Notes: generated from the letters alone by a model not told the origin. Counted from the stretch's first letter, positions 25,744 to 35,238 are shown. The stretch is 64,000 nt of DNA from Brevibacterium sp. S111 (GCF_004745075.1 NZ_RHFH01000007.1:124001-188000), one strand, 5' to 3'. A program made the numbers and translations.

Positions 25744-27159
25744 TCACTGCCCGTACTTCGAACGGAATTCCGCTTCGAGGTCTTCGAGCGTCTTGTTCCT
25801 GGTTTCGGGAACCATGAAGTAGATGAAGATGAGAGCGAGCACGCCGAGCCCGGCGAAGAGGAAGAACGTGTTCGAGATTCCGAGTCCGCTGACCACGCTC
25901 GGGAAGAACTGTGCGACGGCGGCATTGGCCAGCCAGAGGGCGAAGACGCAGATGCCCATTGCGAAGGAGCGGATCTTCAGCGGGAAGATCTCGGCAAGCA
26001 TGAGCCACACGAGCGGTCCCAGGGTTCCCTGCATGGAGAAGACGAACAGCACGACGAACACGAGGATTGTGTAGGCCTTGCCCATTCCGTCGGGCAGGAA
26101 CACCGCGGACAGGCCGATCAGCAGGTGGAATGTGCTGGTGAGCGTGAATCCGCCCAAGAGCATGAATCTGCGCGGCAGCTTGTTGATGAGCAGGATGCCG
26201 ACGGTGACGCCGATGACGGAGAAGAGACCGTTGAGCGTGTTCGCGATGATCGCTGCATCGGCGGAGAAGCCCGCATCGGTGAGCAGCTGCGTCCCGTAGT
26301 ACATCACGGAGTTGATGCCCGTCAGCTGCTGGGCGATGCCCAAGCCGACGCCGATGAGAACAAGTCGCAGCACCCATTTCGATGCGAGGTCCGAGACACC
26401 GCCGGTCTTGGCGACCTCCTCCTGTTCTGCCAGCAGTTCGACTTCGCGCATCTCCGCCTCGGCGCGATCATCCGAACGAACTTGCTTGAGCACGCCGAGG
26501 GCCTGGTCGTCGCGGTTCTTCGAGATCAGCCAGCGGGGGCTCTCGGGCAGGAAGAGCATGCCGATGAGCAGTGCGATGGCGGGCAGAACGGCGACGGCGA
26601 GCATAAAGCGCCATACGCCCTCGTGCTCTCCCCAGACGTTGAAGATGACCGCGTTGATGACGAAGGCCGCGAACTGGCCGACGACGATCATCACCTCGTT
26701 GCGGGTGACCAGTGAGCCGCGCCGTTCGAAGGGCGCGAGTTCGGCCAGGTAGACGGGCACTGTCGTCGATGCTGCGCCCACAGCCAATCCGAGGAAGAAG
26801 CGCGCCCCGGCGAGGAACTGCCAATTGGGCGACAGTGCACAGGCCAGGGTCCCGACGATGAAGAAGCAGGCGAGCAGCAGGATGTTCGATCGGCGTCCGA
26901 AGGCATCGGAGAGTCGACCGCCGATGACGGCGCCGAAGGCCGCACCGATGGTGAGGAAGCTGACGACGAGTCCCTCGGTCCGCGGTGTCAGACCGAAATC
27001 GTGGGTGAGGGGCTCGAGGGCCCCGTTGACGACGCCGGTGTCATAGCCGAACAGCAGGCCGCCGAATGTGGCGACGACGGCGATGATGCCCAGGCGTGTG
27101 GTGTGTGGTCCCTTCGTGTCCGGTGGAAGATCGACCAGACTCTTGCCTTCTCCGCTCAT
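25744..27159 (-). CDS. iolT: MFS sugar porter, probable myo-inositol/H+ symporter
   Basis: 471 residues with 12 predicted membrane segments. Sugar-porter signatures are present: GYDTGVVNGAL in helix 1, GGRLSDAFGRRSN between helices 2 and 3, PVYLAELAPFERRG, the central PESPRWLISKNR, QQLTGINSVMYYG in helix 7, and PETRNKTLEDLE at the end. It is the last gene of the eight-gene iol operon, 83 bp after the iolH-like gene with an AAAGGAG-like site. IolT-type porters in Corynebacterium and Bacillus have the same features, so myo-inositol is the most likely substrate, though the family also moves glucose, fructose or xylose. Confidence 0.87.
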   Translation of the reverse strand: MSGEGKSLVDLPPDTKGPHTTRLGIIAVVATFGGLLFGYDTGVVNGALEPLTHDFGLTPRTEGLVVSFLTIGAAFGAVIGGRLSDAFGRRSNILLLACFFIVGTLACALSPNWQFLAGARFFLGLAVGAASTTVPVYLAELAPFERRGSLVTRNEVMIVVGQFAAFVINAVIFNVWGEHEGVWRFMLAVAVLPAIALLIGMLFLPESPRWLISKNRDDQALGVLKQVRSDDRAEAEMREVELLAEQEEVAKTGGVSDLASKWVLRLVLIGVGLGIAQQLTGINSVMYYGTQLLTDAGFSADAAIIANTLNGLFSVIGVTVGILLINKLPRRFMLLGGFTLTSTFHLLIGLSAVFLPDGMGKAYTILVFVVLFVFSMQGTLGPLVWLMLAEIFPLKIRSFAMGICVFALWLANAAVAQFFPSVVSGLGISNTFFLFAGLGVLALIFIYFMVPETRNKTLEDLEAEFRSKYGQ

Positions 27160-27242
27160 GAACGTTCACTCTCCTTTGAATGATTTTCCGATGCTTCGGT
27201 CTCGAACTTCTCGATGCGATTCGACGGTGGCTGCGCGCCGCC

Positions 27243-28127
27243 TCAGCCGGTGGGACCTGCCTGTGCGGAGATGAGTTCATCGATCCGCTGTTTCTGGAAT
27301 CGGCTGACGGCGTCATTGTTCTCGTTCTCCCCGAACACATTGGACACGAGGAGAGAGTCTTCGCGGGCGAGGAACCCGGTTGCGTTCAGCACGCCGAAGA
27401 GAGCGTCGAAATCGACGTCGGCGTCCCCGACCTTGAGATGCTGATGCACCCGCGCCGAGGTGGTCGGCGGGTTCGCGATGTACCGCAGCCCGTGCGAGGC
27501 GCGGTGGTCGAAGGCATCGGAGATGTAGACGGCACGCAGTCGGTCGCCGAGCTCCTCGGCCAGGGTGTCGAGGCAGTCGCCGTAGTGGAAGGTGTGCGAG
27601 GCGACGTAGACGAAGCCGATCGCTTCGGAGTCGAGACCGCGCAGGACTCGCCAGGCTTCGTGCCCGTCCTCGACGAAGTCGTCGGGGTGGGGGTCGAAGT
27701 TGAGCCTCAGCCCCTCCTTCTCGACGATGGGCAGCAGTTCGTCCATCGAACGGTAGAAGGACTCTTCGGAGTCCTCAAAGGATTCCGGGCGACCGCTGAA
27801 TTCCGTGTTGATGGTCGTCACGCCGAGGTCGATGGCGATCTCGATGACGCGGCGGAAGTTCTTCACCGCCGCGACGCGTTTGCCCTCATCCGGCCAGGCG
27901 ATCCGCTGCACGGGCAGCAGGGCGGGCACCGTGATCCCTGCGGCATCGACGGCCTGCCCGAAGCGGCGGATGAGCGCGCGATCCATCTTCGGGTATCGGA
28001 AGTGAGTGGCGAAGTCCGGATGCGGTGTCAGCTGCAGATGGTCGAATCCGAGGTCGGCGGTCACGGCCGGGAAGTCGAGCAGGCGGTGCGTGTGGTGCAG
28101 CGGTGTGGGATCGTAGGCGATCTTCAT
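27243..28127 (-). CDS. Sugar phosphate isomerase/epimerase, IolH-like
   Basis: 294 residues forming an AP-endonuclease-2/xylose isomerase-like TIM barrel: starts MKIAYDPTPLHHT, with metal-ligand-type segments TTINTEFSGRPESFEDSEES, LRLNFDPHPDDF, FVYVASHTFHYGD and HLKVGDADVDFDALF. Position seven in the iol operon matches iolH of the Corynebacterium inositol cluster, where the family is thought to act on inosose or ketoacid intermediates. Its exact reaction is not established. Confidence 0.82.
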   Translation of the reverse strand: MKIAYDPTPLHHTHRLLDFPAVTADLGFDHLQLTPHPDFATHFRYPKMDRALIRRFGQAVDAAGITVPALLPVQRIAWPDEGKRVAAVKNFRRVIEIAIDLGVTTINTEFSGRPESFEDSEESFYRSMDELLPIVEKEGLRLNFDPHPDDFVEDGHEAWRVLRGLDSEAIGFVYVASHTFHYGDCLDTLAEELGDRLRAVYISDAFDHRASHGLRYIANPPTTSARVHQHLKVGDADVDFDALFGVLNATGFLAREDSLLVSNVFGENENNDAVSRFQKQRIDELISAQAGPTG

Positions 28128-28159
28128 TGATACTCCAAGCGTTCGTGAGGGCAGGTCGG

Positions 28160-29188
28160 TCAGAGGTAGAAGTCAGGGGTGTCGGGCAGATCGAGCGTGC
28201 GCGGTCTGCCGTCGAGCAGGGAGGCGACGCCTTCCCGGCAGGCCACGGCCACCTTGTAGCCGTCCCAGGCAGACGGGCCGGCGATGCCGCCCGAGCGCGC
28301 CGCGTCGACCCAGGCCTGAACCTGATCGTCGTAGGCCGTCCGGAAACGGGTGGTGAAGTCTGCATGTTCGGCGATTCCCGAACGCCCCTGATGCCACAGC
28401 TGCAGGCCGGTGGGCTCGCCGATGCGGGCGATTCCGGAATCGAAGACGGCCTCGGTGGTCACCTGATAGCCGAACTGCACGCTGACGTTCATCTCGAGAT
28501 CGACGAGCGTGCCATTGGCCAGCTCCATGAGTACGAGGATCGGCTCCTGGAGGCGTTCGGGCGTGAGCCGATTGCGGCGAGCGTGCTTGACCTCGAGGCT
28601 GCGGATGGGGGAATCGGCCAGCCAGGGTACGACGTCGAATTCGTGGACGACGGAGTCGTTGATGAGCGACTCCTGCATGTAGGAGTCCGGGACCGACGGG
28701 TTGCGATGGGCGCAGCGGAGCATGAGCAGCTCACCGGCCTGCTCCGAGTCGATGAGCTCGCGCAGCTGCCGGTATTCGGGATCGAAACGACGCATGAACC
28801 CGACTTGGATGAGGTGGCGGCCGGTGGCCTGCTCGGCTTCGAGGATCCGCCACGAGGAGTCCGGGTCCGGGGTCAGAGGCTTCTCGCACAGGATCGGGAG
28901 ACCGGCCTCGAGGCTGGGCAGCAGCACGGGTTCGTGGAGGAACCCGGGGGTCGCGATGAGGACCCCGTCGACCACTCCGGCCTCGAGAGCGTCTTCGATG
29001 CGGGAGCAGCCGACGGCTCCGGGGGCGTTCTCCAGCGCCGAGGCGAGCCGGGACTCATCGGGGTCGACCACGGCGGAGACCGTGGCCCCGCTGATCGTCG
29101 AGGTGATGCGTTTGACGTGGTCTGCGCCCATCATTCCGGCACCGACGATGCCGACGCGGAAATCTTCAGGCGGGTCTGTCACGGTCAT
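28160..29188 (-). CDS. iolG: Gfo/Idh/MocA oxidoreductase, probable inositol 2-dehydrogenase
   Basis: 342 residues. The N-terminal Rossmann domain has VGIVGAGMMGADHVKRI (about 12-28) and a central CEKPLTPD motif (about 98-105) whose Lys is catalytic in the Gfo/Idh/MocA family. The C-terminal half forms the usual open-faced sheet with LINDSVVHEFDVVPWL (His/Asp of substrate binding). In an iol operon this is the expected NAD-dependent oxidation of myo-inositol to 2-keto-myo-inositol. A second Gfo/Idh gene at 37,065-38,249 could share or split this role, so the gene name is by position and family, not by unique residues. Confidence 0.85.
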   Translation of the reverse strand: MTVTDPPEDFRVGIVGAGMMGADHVKRITSTISGATVSAVVDPDESRLASALENAPGAVGCSRIEDALEAGVVDGVLIATPGFLHEPVLLPSLEAGLPILCEKPLTPDPDSSWRILEAEQATGRHLIQVGFMRRFDPEYRQLRELIDSEQAGELLMLRCAHRNPSVPDSYMQESLINDSVVHEFDVVPWLADSPIRSLEVKHARRNRLTPERLQEPILVLMELANGTLVDLEMNVSVQFGYQVTTEAVFDSGIARIGEPTGLQLWHQGRSGIAEHADFTTRFRTAYDDQVQAWVDAARSGGIAGPSAWDGYKVAVACREGVASLLDGRPRTLDLPDTPDFYL

Positions 29189-29248
29189 TGTCTCTCCTGT
29201 GGGGCTGCGGGCTTGTCGGTGTGTGGGATCGAGCGGCGATGAGCTGGG

Positions 29249-30163
29249 TCAGTGGTCGACGACCGCGGCGTCCGTGGACGCGAGGATCGTCTTCAGCGTC
29301 CGTTCGGCGATCGGGAACGGGGCGTCGACGCTGCAGCCGAACATGTCCTGTTCGACGATGGCGAAGGTGTTCTCGTCGAGAGCCGCGACGGCATCGATGA
29401 TCGGGTCGAGCGGAGGGATCCCCTGATCGGGCTCGACCATGATTCCCTGCGCGACCGCGTCGCCGAACGGTGTATCGGACTTGAGGACGTCGAAGATCCG
29501 AACCGGATCGACCTGCTTGAGGTGAAGATAGCCGATGCGCGAGGGGTGGTCGTGGATGAGTCTGAGGTTGTCCCCGCCGTAGTACGAGAAGTGTCCCGTG
29601 TCGAGGCAGAGGTTCGTGTACCGCTCATCGGTGAGTTCGAGGAAGCGTTCGACTTCCGAATGTGTGCCGACATGGGAGTCGGCATGCGAGTGGAACTGCT
29701 GGCGGAGACCGAACTCTTCGTACAGGGCCTTGCCGAGAGCGTCGTGGCCGGCGGCCATGCGCGACCACTGCTCGTCATCGAGCGTCCGCGGTTCGAGGGC
29801 CTGGCCGCTCGTGTCCGAACGCCACAGATCGGGGATGACGACGATGTGCTCACCGCCGAGTTCGGCAGTGAGTGCGGCGACCGCCTCGGCCTGCTTCCAG
29901 GCCCGCTCGAACTGGTCATCCGTCTTGTGGAACCCGGTGAATACCGTGCCGCCGGAGAGTTTGAGTCCCCGCGAGCCGAGCTCCTCGCGCAGCTGCTCGG
30001 GATTCGTCGGCAGGTAGCCGTAGGGACCGAGCTCGATCCAGGTGTATCCCGCCTCGACGACTTCATCGAGGAAGCGCTGCCACGGGACCTGTCCCGGGTG
30101 GTCTGGCAACCACACGCCCCAGGAATCGGGTGCTGTGCCGATGCGAAGTGACTGCGTTGTCAT
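29249..30163 (-). CDS. iolE: Inosose dehydratase-type TIM-barrel protein (IolE)
   Basis: 304 residues from ATG 30163 (MTTQSLRI); the in-frame extension upstream lies inside the iolD end and is not used. It starts GTAPDSWGVWLPDHPGQ and continues WIELGPYGYLP. Metal-site-like segments HIVVIPDLW, QQFHSHADSHVGT, LCLDTGHFSYYGG and YLHLKQVDP follow in the order expected for the xylose isomerase-like barrel. IolE dehydrates 2-keto-myo-inositol to the diketone that IolD cleaves. Position directly after iolD supports the assignment. Confidence 0.85.
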   Translation of the reverse strand: MTTQSLRIGTAPDSWGVWLPDHPGQVPWQRFLDEVVEAGYTWIELGPYGYLPTNPEQLREELGSRGLKLSGGTVFTGFHKTDDQFERAWKQAEAVAALTAELGGEHIVVIPDLWRSDTSGQALEPRTLDDEQWSRMAAGHDALGKALYEEFGLRQQFHSHADSHVGTHSEVERFLELTDERYTNLCLDTGHFSYYGGDNLRLIHDHPSRIGYLHLKQVDPVRIFDVLKSDTPFGDAVAQGIMVEPDQGIPPLDPIIDAVAALDENTFAIVEQDMFGCSVDAPFPIAERTLKTILASTDAAVVDH

Positions 30164-30219
30164 TGTCCTGTCCTTGTGGTCGGCTGTCGGTGGTCTTCGT
30201 GCCCTGGGCGATCGGCTGG

Positions 30220-32124
30220 CTACAGCAGAGGCCGTTGGTGGCTGCGCTCGTCCTCGTAGGCAGAGCGGGCCGCTCGGGTGTCGTCCATGGTCGACGCGGC
30301 CGCGACCGGCACGTCCCACCACCCTTCGCCTTCAGGGGCATAGGCGAGCGGATCCGAGTTGATGTGGATGAGCGTCGAGGTCTCGGCCGCACGGGCGGCC
30401 TCCACGGCCTCGGCGAGGCGAGTGCTCGCCGAGGGGCCGGGGTCGATCTCGACGACGTCGACGCCGTAGGAGCGAGCGTTCGCTGCGAGGTCGACGGGCA
30501 GGATCTCGTCGGTGCGGAACTCCGGGGAGTCGGCATCGTATCTGCGGTACCAGGTGCCGAATCGGGGTGCACCGACTGTCTCCGACAGGTGTCCGATCGA
30601 GGCATAGCCGTGATTCTGGATGAGGACGACGATGAGCTTGAGGCCCTCGGCCACGGCGGTCACGAGTTCCGTGTGGAGCATGAGGTAGGAGCCGTCGCCG
30701 ACCATGACGACGGCCTCACGGTCATCACCGGCGGCCTCGATGGCGCGCCGGACTCCCAGGCCTCCGGCGATCTCGTATCCCATACAGGAGAACGCGTATT
30801 CGACGTGATAGCCCAGGGCGTCCCGGGTCCGCCAGAGCTTCTGCAGGTCACCCGGCAGGGAGCCGGCGGCTTGGATGACGACATCGCGTGGACCGACAGC
30901 TCGGTTGACCGCACCGATGATCTCGGGCTGGCCCGGCAGTTCGGCGGGCGTGGGCGCCACGGCCGCATCGACCTCGGCGACCCAGTTCCTGCGTTCGACA
31001 TCGATCCGGCGCGTATGCTCCTCGCCCACTCGGAACTCATCCAGCTGCTCGCTCAGTCCCACCAGTCCGGCATGGGCGTCGGCGACGATGGGGTAGCGGC
31101 TGCCGTGCTTGTAGGCATCGAAGCTCGCGACGTTGAGGTTGACGAAGCTGACATCGGGATCGGCGAAGGCGCTTCGGCTCGAAGTCGTGAAATCGCTGTA
31201 GCGAGTGCCGATGCCGATGACGACGTCCGCCGAGGCGGCGATCCGGTTGGCCGCGGACGACCCCGTTGCTCCGATCCCGCCGAGGTTGAGCGGGTGATCG
31301 TGGTCGAGCACTCCACCGCCGGCTTGGGTGGTGGCAACGGGGATGCCGGTCGCCTCGGCGAAGGAGCGCAGCTCTTCCTCGGCTGCGGAGTAGAGCACTC
31401 CGCCGCCGGCGACGATCAGCGGTCGCTCGGCCCCGCGGATCGCGGCGGCGGCACGCTCGAGCGGGCCGGGCTCGGGAAGGGGCCGCCGGATGTGCCAGTC
31501 TCGTTCGGTCAGGAATTCATCCGGGACCTCGATGGTTTCGGCTTGGACGTCTTCGGGCAGTGCGATCGTGACCGCACCAGTTTCGGCAGGATCGGTGAGC
31601 ACCCGCATGGCCGCCAGCGCGATGGAGAACAGCTGCTCGCCGCGTTCGACTCGGTCGAAGTAACGGGAGAGCGGTCGGAACGCGTCCGTGACCTGTAACG
31701 ATGTGTCGTGGGGGTGTTCGAGCTGCTGGAGCACCGGATCGGAGACGCGGGTCGCGAAGGTGTCCGAAGGCAACAGCAGGACCGGCAGGCGATTGGCCGT
31801 GGCCAGGGCCGCTCCGGTGAGCATGTTCGCCGCACCCGGCCCCACCGAAGCGGCCGCTGCGAAGGTCGAGCGTCGACGATTCATCCTCGCAAAGCCTGCG
31901 GCCTGATGGGCCATCGCCTGTTCGTTGCGGGCCTGGTGATAGGGCATCGCGTCGGGCTCATCGTGGCTGAGCTGACGCAGAGCCTGACCCATGCCTGCGA
32001 TATTGCCGTGCCCGAAGATGCCGAACATCCCCGCGATCGTGCGCTGGCGGATGTCTCCGTCGACGGTGTACTGACGGGACAGGAAGGTCGTCAGCGCCTG
32101 AGCCACGGTCATCGTCACAGTCAT
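30220..32124 (-). CDS. iolD: 3D-trihydroxycyclohexane-1,2-dione acylhydrolase (ThDP-dependent)
   Basis: 634 residues from ATG 32124 (MTVTMTVAQALTTFL), 28 bp after iolB, with GAAGGAG upstream. It belongs to the ThDP enzyme superfamily of acetolactate synthase type. The N-terminal Pyr domain has GMFGIFGHGNIAGMGQAL with an early Glu position, the middle domain has PLIVAGGGVLYS, and the C-terminal PP domain shows the ThDP diphosphate/Mg motif VMVGDGSYLM through IQNHGYASIG. It hydrolyses the cyclic diketone to 5-deoxy-glucuronate, which IolB then isomerises. The SHLS region (SIGHLSETVGAPRFGTWYR) is typical of IolD. Confidence 0.95.
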   Translation of the reverse strand: MTVTMTVAQALTTFLSRQYTVDGDIRQRTIAGMFGIFGHGNIAGMGQALRQLSHDEPDAMPYHQARNEQAMAHQAAGFARMNRRRSTFAAAASVGPGAANMLTGAALATANRLPVLLLPSDTFATRVSDPVLQQLEHPHDTSLQVTDAFRPLSRYFDRVERGEQLFSIALAAMRVLTDPAETGAVTIALPEDVQAETIEVPDEFLTERDWHIRRPLPEPGPLERAAAAIRGAERPLIVAGGGVLYSAAEEELRSFAEATGIPVATTQAGGGVLDHDHPLNLGGIGATGSSAANRIAASADVVIGIGTRYSDFTTSSRSAFADPDVSFVNLNVASFDAYKHGSRYPIVADAHAGLVGLSEQLDEFRVGEEHTRRIDVERRNWVAEVDAAVAPTPAELPGQPEIIGAVNRAVGPRDVVIQAAGSLPGDLQKLWRTRDALGYHVEYAFSCMGYEIAGGLGVRRAIEAAGDDREAVVMVGDGSYLMLHTELVTAVAEGLKLIVVLIQNHGYASIGHLSETVGAPRFGTWYRRYDADSPEFRTDEILPVDLAANARSYGVDVVEIDPGPSASTRLAEAVEAARAAETSTLIHINSDPLAYAPEGEGWWDVPVAAASTMDDTRAARSAYEDERSHQRPLL

Positions 32125-32152
32125 GTCACTTCTCCTTCGAAGTCTGATGTCT

Positions 32153-33076
32153 CTAGGCGGGGTTCTGTTCGTCCGCGGTGTAGGGCAGCCGAGAGTCGAA
32201 CTCGAGGTCGTCCCATTCCTCGCGGACCCAGCCGTGGGCGGGGTCGTCGCTGATGAGCCAGATGCGTTCGTCATCGGGGCCGGCCATGACATTGAGGTAG
32301 TAGTTGTCGTAGCCGGGTGCGGCGGCGAGGGGGCCGTGGTACCCGTAGGGGACGAGGGCGATATCGCCTGTGCGCACCGTCGCCGAGGTGGTGATCTCGC
32401 CGGCGGCCGAGGAGTAGGTCGAGAACAGGGAGAAGGGATCGGCCTCGGCCGGTGCGTTCGAGGCACGCGAAACCGCGGTCTCGAAGTAGTAGATCTCTTC
32501 GAGGCGGGACTCGGAACCGGCGATCGCCTCGTCGTGCTTGTGCGGGGGATAGGATGACCAGTTGCCGCCCGGAGTGATGACCTCGCAGGCGATGATCTTC
32601 ACACAGTCGAGGCCCGCCGGGGTCGCGAAGTTGTGGACCTGTCGGCTCGAGATTCCCGAACCGCGCAGTTCGACCGGGACCTCGGCAGCGGGGAGGTGTT
32701 GGACGGGGCGCGTCTCCGTCGTCGGTGCTTCGGAGACCGAGATCCGACCCTTCGCCGAGGTGACCGTGGCACTGGAGCCGGTGGGTAGGTAGAGACAGTC
32801 GGCCGGTCCGTGGAAGACCGAGGTCCGACCGGCCAGCTCCTGGCTGCCGGTGGTGCCGTCGGCGAGGACGTAGTCGACGGTGAAGGACTCACCGGCCAGC
32901 GGCACGAAGACCCTCTCGACCGCCTCGGCGGCGAGTTCGACCGAGCTCGGCTGGTCTCCGCCGAGCGTGGCGGCGCGGAACCCGGTGTGCGCCCACCCCG
33001 GAAGAGTCGAATCGACGACGGACTCGAAGCCGTCCCTGGCGAGCTCTCCGCGGGGGTAGAACCATTCGTTGATCAT
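32153..33076 (-). CDS. iolB: 5-deoxy-glucuronate isomerase
   Basis: 307 residues, a bicupin of the KduI/IolB family. Metal-binding cupin residues are visible in NWSSYPPHKHDE, the Glu of EEIYYFE, and the later YGYHGPLAAAPGYDNYYLN. The C-terminal MAGPDDERIW block is typical of IolB. The start overlaps the stop of the preceding aldolase-like gene by 4 bp. It converts 5-deoxy-glucuronate to 2-deoxy-5-keto-gluconate, the substrate of IolC. Confidence 0.94.
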   Translation of the reverse strand: MINEWFYPRGELARDGFESVVDSTLPGWAHTGFRAATLGGDQPSSVELAAEAVERVFVPLAGESFTVDYVLADGTTGSQELAGRTSVFHGPADCLYLPTGSSATVTSAKGRISVSEAPTTETRPVQHLPAAEVPVELRGSGISSRQVHNFATPAGLDCVKIIACEVITPGGNWSSYPPHKHDEAIAGSESRLEEIYYFETAVSRASNAPAEADPFSLFSTYSSAAGEITTSATVRTGDIALVPYGYHGPLAAAPGYDNYYLNVMAGPDDERIWLISDDPAHGWVREEWDDLEFDSRLPYTADEQNPA

Positions 33077-33999
33077 GCCGGAATCCTTTCTGTGCTGTGG
33101 ACCAGTGCGGCGGCGCGGTCGACGGAGCCGATGACATCGCCGTCGGCCGGGTAGACGACCGAACGGCCGATGACGAGGCCGCGCACACCGGGCAGTGCCA
33201 GGGCATTCTCCCAGCTGCGGAAGGTCGCCTCGGGATCATCCGAGCGCTCGCCTCCGAGCAGCAGGGTCGGCAGAGTCGTCGCTGCCATGACCTGCTCCAT
33301 GTCGTCGACGACGGGGATCTTCAGCCAAGTGTGGGTCGAGGTCGTGCCGAGCCCCTGCGCGATGCCGATCGACCGGATGACGGCTTCGGGGGTGAGCACA
33401 TTGCGCACCTTGCCGTCGACCCATTCGCTCATGAACGGCTCGAGCATCACCGGCAGATCGGTGTCTGCGCAGGCGTTCACGGCTGCGGCATTGGCCATGA
33501 GCGCCGAGGTGGTGGCGGGGTCCGCGAGATTGATCCGCAGCAGGGTCTTGGCGAGGTCGATTCCGTCGCGAGACATGCGCTCGACGGTGTGACCGGTGAA
33601 ACGGTCGTCGATCTCGAAACTGGAGCCGGCCAGTCCGCCGCGGTTCATCGAGCCCACGGCCAGCTTGTTCTCGAGGTGCCCGAGGAAGGCGAGGTCGTCG
33701 AGGATCTCCGCGGTGGCCAGCACTCCGTCGACTCCGGGCCGAGAGAGTGCGGTGGCCAGCCGGGCGACGAGATCGACACGGTCGGCCATGGCCAGCGGAT
33801 CGTCTCCGACCTTCATGGCCCCGCGTGCGGGGTGGTCGGCGGCGACGATGAACAGACGGGAATCCGGACCGCTGATGCTGCGGCGGGAGCGGGAGGCCCA
33901 GGCTCGGGAGATGGCACCGGGGTCGGTGAAACGGGCCTCGCGCAGTTCGGCGATGGCATCGTCGGTGACGATGTCGAGGGAGGGGGCATCCGATGTCAT
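33073..33999 (-). CDS. Cgl0159-type (beta/alpha)8 aldolase-like protein of inositol clusters
   Basis: 308 residues from ATG 33999, overlapping iolC by 4 bp and iolB by 4 bp, so it is a translationally coupled core member of the operon. The protein looks like a class I aldolase/DeoC-LacD-type barrel: LFIVAADHPARGAMKVGD near residue 48, ATAEILDDLAF, NRGGLAGSSFEID, MLEPFMSEW, and HTWLKIPVVDD with a candidate Schiff-base Lys. It matches the protein that follows iolC in Corynebacterium. It is the natural candidate for the last C-C cleavage (2-deoxy-5-keto-gluconate-6-phosphate to DHAP and malonate semialdehyde), the IolJ step, since no other aldolase gene is present. That role is inferred. Confidence 0.82.
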   Translation of the reverse strand: MTSDAPSLDIVTDDAIAELREARFTDPGAISRAWASRSRRSISGPDSRLFIVAADHPARGAMKVGDDPLAMADRVDLVARLATALSRPGVDGVLATAEILDDLAFLGHLENKLAVGSMNRGGLAGSSFEIDDRFTGHTVERMSRDGIDLAKTLLRINLADPATTSALMANAAAVNACADTDLPVMLEPFMSEWVDGKVRNVLTPEAVIRSIGIAQGLGTTSTHTWLKIPVVDDMEQVMAATTLPTLLLGGERSDDPEATFRSWENALALPGVRGLVIGRSVVYPADGDVIGSVDRAAALVHSTERIPA

Positions 34000-34988
34000 G
34001 CGCGGGCTTCCTTCTGGTCGTTGGTGCCGATCACGGCGGTGATCTCTTCGGTGGCGGGCATCGCGGTCGAGCATTCGCGGCGGGTGGCCACGATGGCGCC
34101 GGCGACATTGGCGAACTTCAGCACGTATTCGAGGTCCCAGCCGGCCAGCAGCCCCTGGCACAGTGCGCCGCCGAAGCCGTCACCGGCACCGAGGCCGTTC
34201 GTGACGTCGACGGGGTAGGGCGGAACTTCGACCCGCTCGTCGGCGGTCTTCGCGAGCACGCCCTTGGGACCCTGCTTGACGATGGCGAGTTCGACGCCGC
34301 GCTCGAGCAGTGCGTCGGCGGCCCGCTCGGGTTCGGTCTCGCCGACGGCGATCTCGCATTCCTCACGGTTGCCCACGGCCACGGTGACGTGTTCGAGTGC
34401 GCGCCCCACCTCGGCGCTGGCGATCTCCGGGCTCTGCCAGAACATCGGTCGGTAGTCGAGGTCGAGGACGGTGTGCTCGGCGCGCCCCCGCGCCGCCCAG
34501 GCGGCGTGATGGGTGCTGCGGCTGGGTTCGACGCTCAGCCCGGTGACGGTGGACCAGAAGATCTTCGCCGAGGCGACCGCCTCGAGGTCGAGGTCGGACT
34601 CGGTCAGATCGAGGTCCGGCGCCTTGGGGTCGCGGTAGAAGTAGAGCGGGAAGTCGTCGGGCGGGAAGATCTCGCAGAAGGTTACGGGGGTGTTGTAGTT
34701 CGGGTTCGTGCCGACCCAGCGGTTGTCGACGCCGAGGCGGGCGACCTCGTTGTGCAGGTACCGGCCGAAGGGGTCATCGCCGGTGGCGGTGATGACGGCG
34801 GCGTCGAGGCCGTGCTTGGCTGCGGCGACGGCAACGTTCGAGGCGGAGCCGCCGAGGTACTTGCCGAAGGTCTCGACCTCTTCGAGGCCGACGCCGTCCT
34901 GCAGCGGATAGATGTCGACGCCGATGCGTCCGATGGTGATGAGGTCGAACGGTGAGGTTCGAGGAGCCGAGCCAGGCGATGAGGTCAT
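33996..34988 (-). CDS. iolC: 5-dehydro-2-deoxygluconokinase
   Basis: 330 residues from ATG 34988. An ATG three codons upstream (34997) directly abuts the GGAAGGA site, while 34988 has a normal 9-nt spacing. A PfkB/ribokinase-family kinase: ITIGRIGVDIYPLQ at the start, FGKYLGGSASNVAVAAAKHG near 40, the anion-hole/catalytic NGLGAGDGFGGAL near 266-278 with the base Asp, and LKFANVAGAIVATR near the end. It phosphorylates 2-deoxy-5-keto-gluconate. It is the first gene of the operon; two operator-like dyads lie 48-77 bp upstream. Confidence 0.94.
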   Translation of the reverse strand: MTSSPGSAPRTSPFDLITIGRIGVDIYPLQDGVGLEEVETFGKYLGGSASNVAVAAAKHGLDAAVITATGDDPFGRYLHNEVARLGVDNRWVGTNPNYNTPVTFCEIFPPDDFPLYFYRDPKAPDLDLTESDLDLEAVASAKIFWSTVTGLSVEPSRSTHHAAWAARGRAEHTVLDLDYRPMFWQSPEIASAEVGRALEHVTVAVGNREECEIAVGETEPERAADALLERGVELAIVKQGPKGVLAKTADERVEVPPYPVDVTNGLGAGDGFGGALCQGLLAGWDLEYVLKFANVAGAIVATRRECSTAMPATEEITAVIGTNDQKEARA

Positions 34989-35035
34989 TCTCGTCATTCC
35001 TTCCCCGCGGCTGCTGTGCCGATGCGGATCAGTCG

Positions 35036-35065
35036 TTTGTCAGGACAAAGTATTTGTCATGACAT
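35036..35065 (-). promoter_or_regulatory. Paired operators upstream of the iol operon
   Basis: TTTGTC-AG-GACAAA (35036-35049) is a perfect 14-bp dyad apart from its 2-bp centre, and TTTGTCATGACAT (35053-35065) contains the perfect palindrome TGTCATGACA. The starts are 17 bp apart. They sit 48-77 bp upstream of iolC, where a repressor would block transcription. They resemble the motif I recall for Corynebacterium IolR (KGWCHTRACA); the second site matches it fully. The GntR protein encoded next door is the likely ligand. Confidence 0.7.
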
Positions 35066-35238
35066 TAGCATTGTTTGTGCGCGTCGTCACCCCTTCGGCG
35101 GAATCCTTGCTGTTTCGGCGTCCTCGGAAGGGTCTGGCTGCAGCTCGGAGCGGATGAGCGGCCGGAGGCAGCGCCCGCGAGGGTGCGCCGGTCGGCGGAT
35201 GGGGGCGAGGGTTCGGTGCGGCCTTGGGGGCTCGGCGA

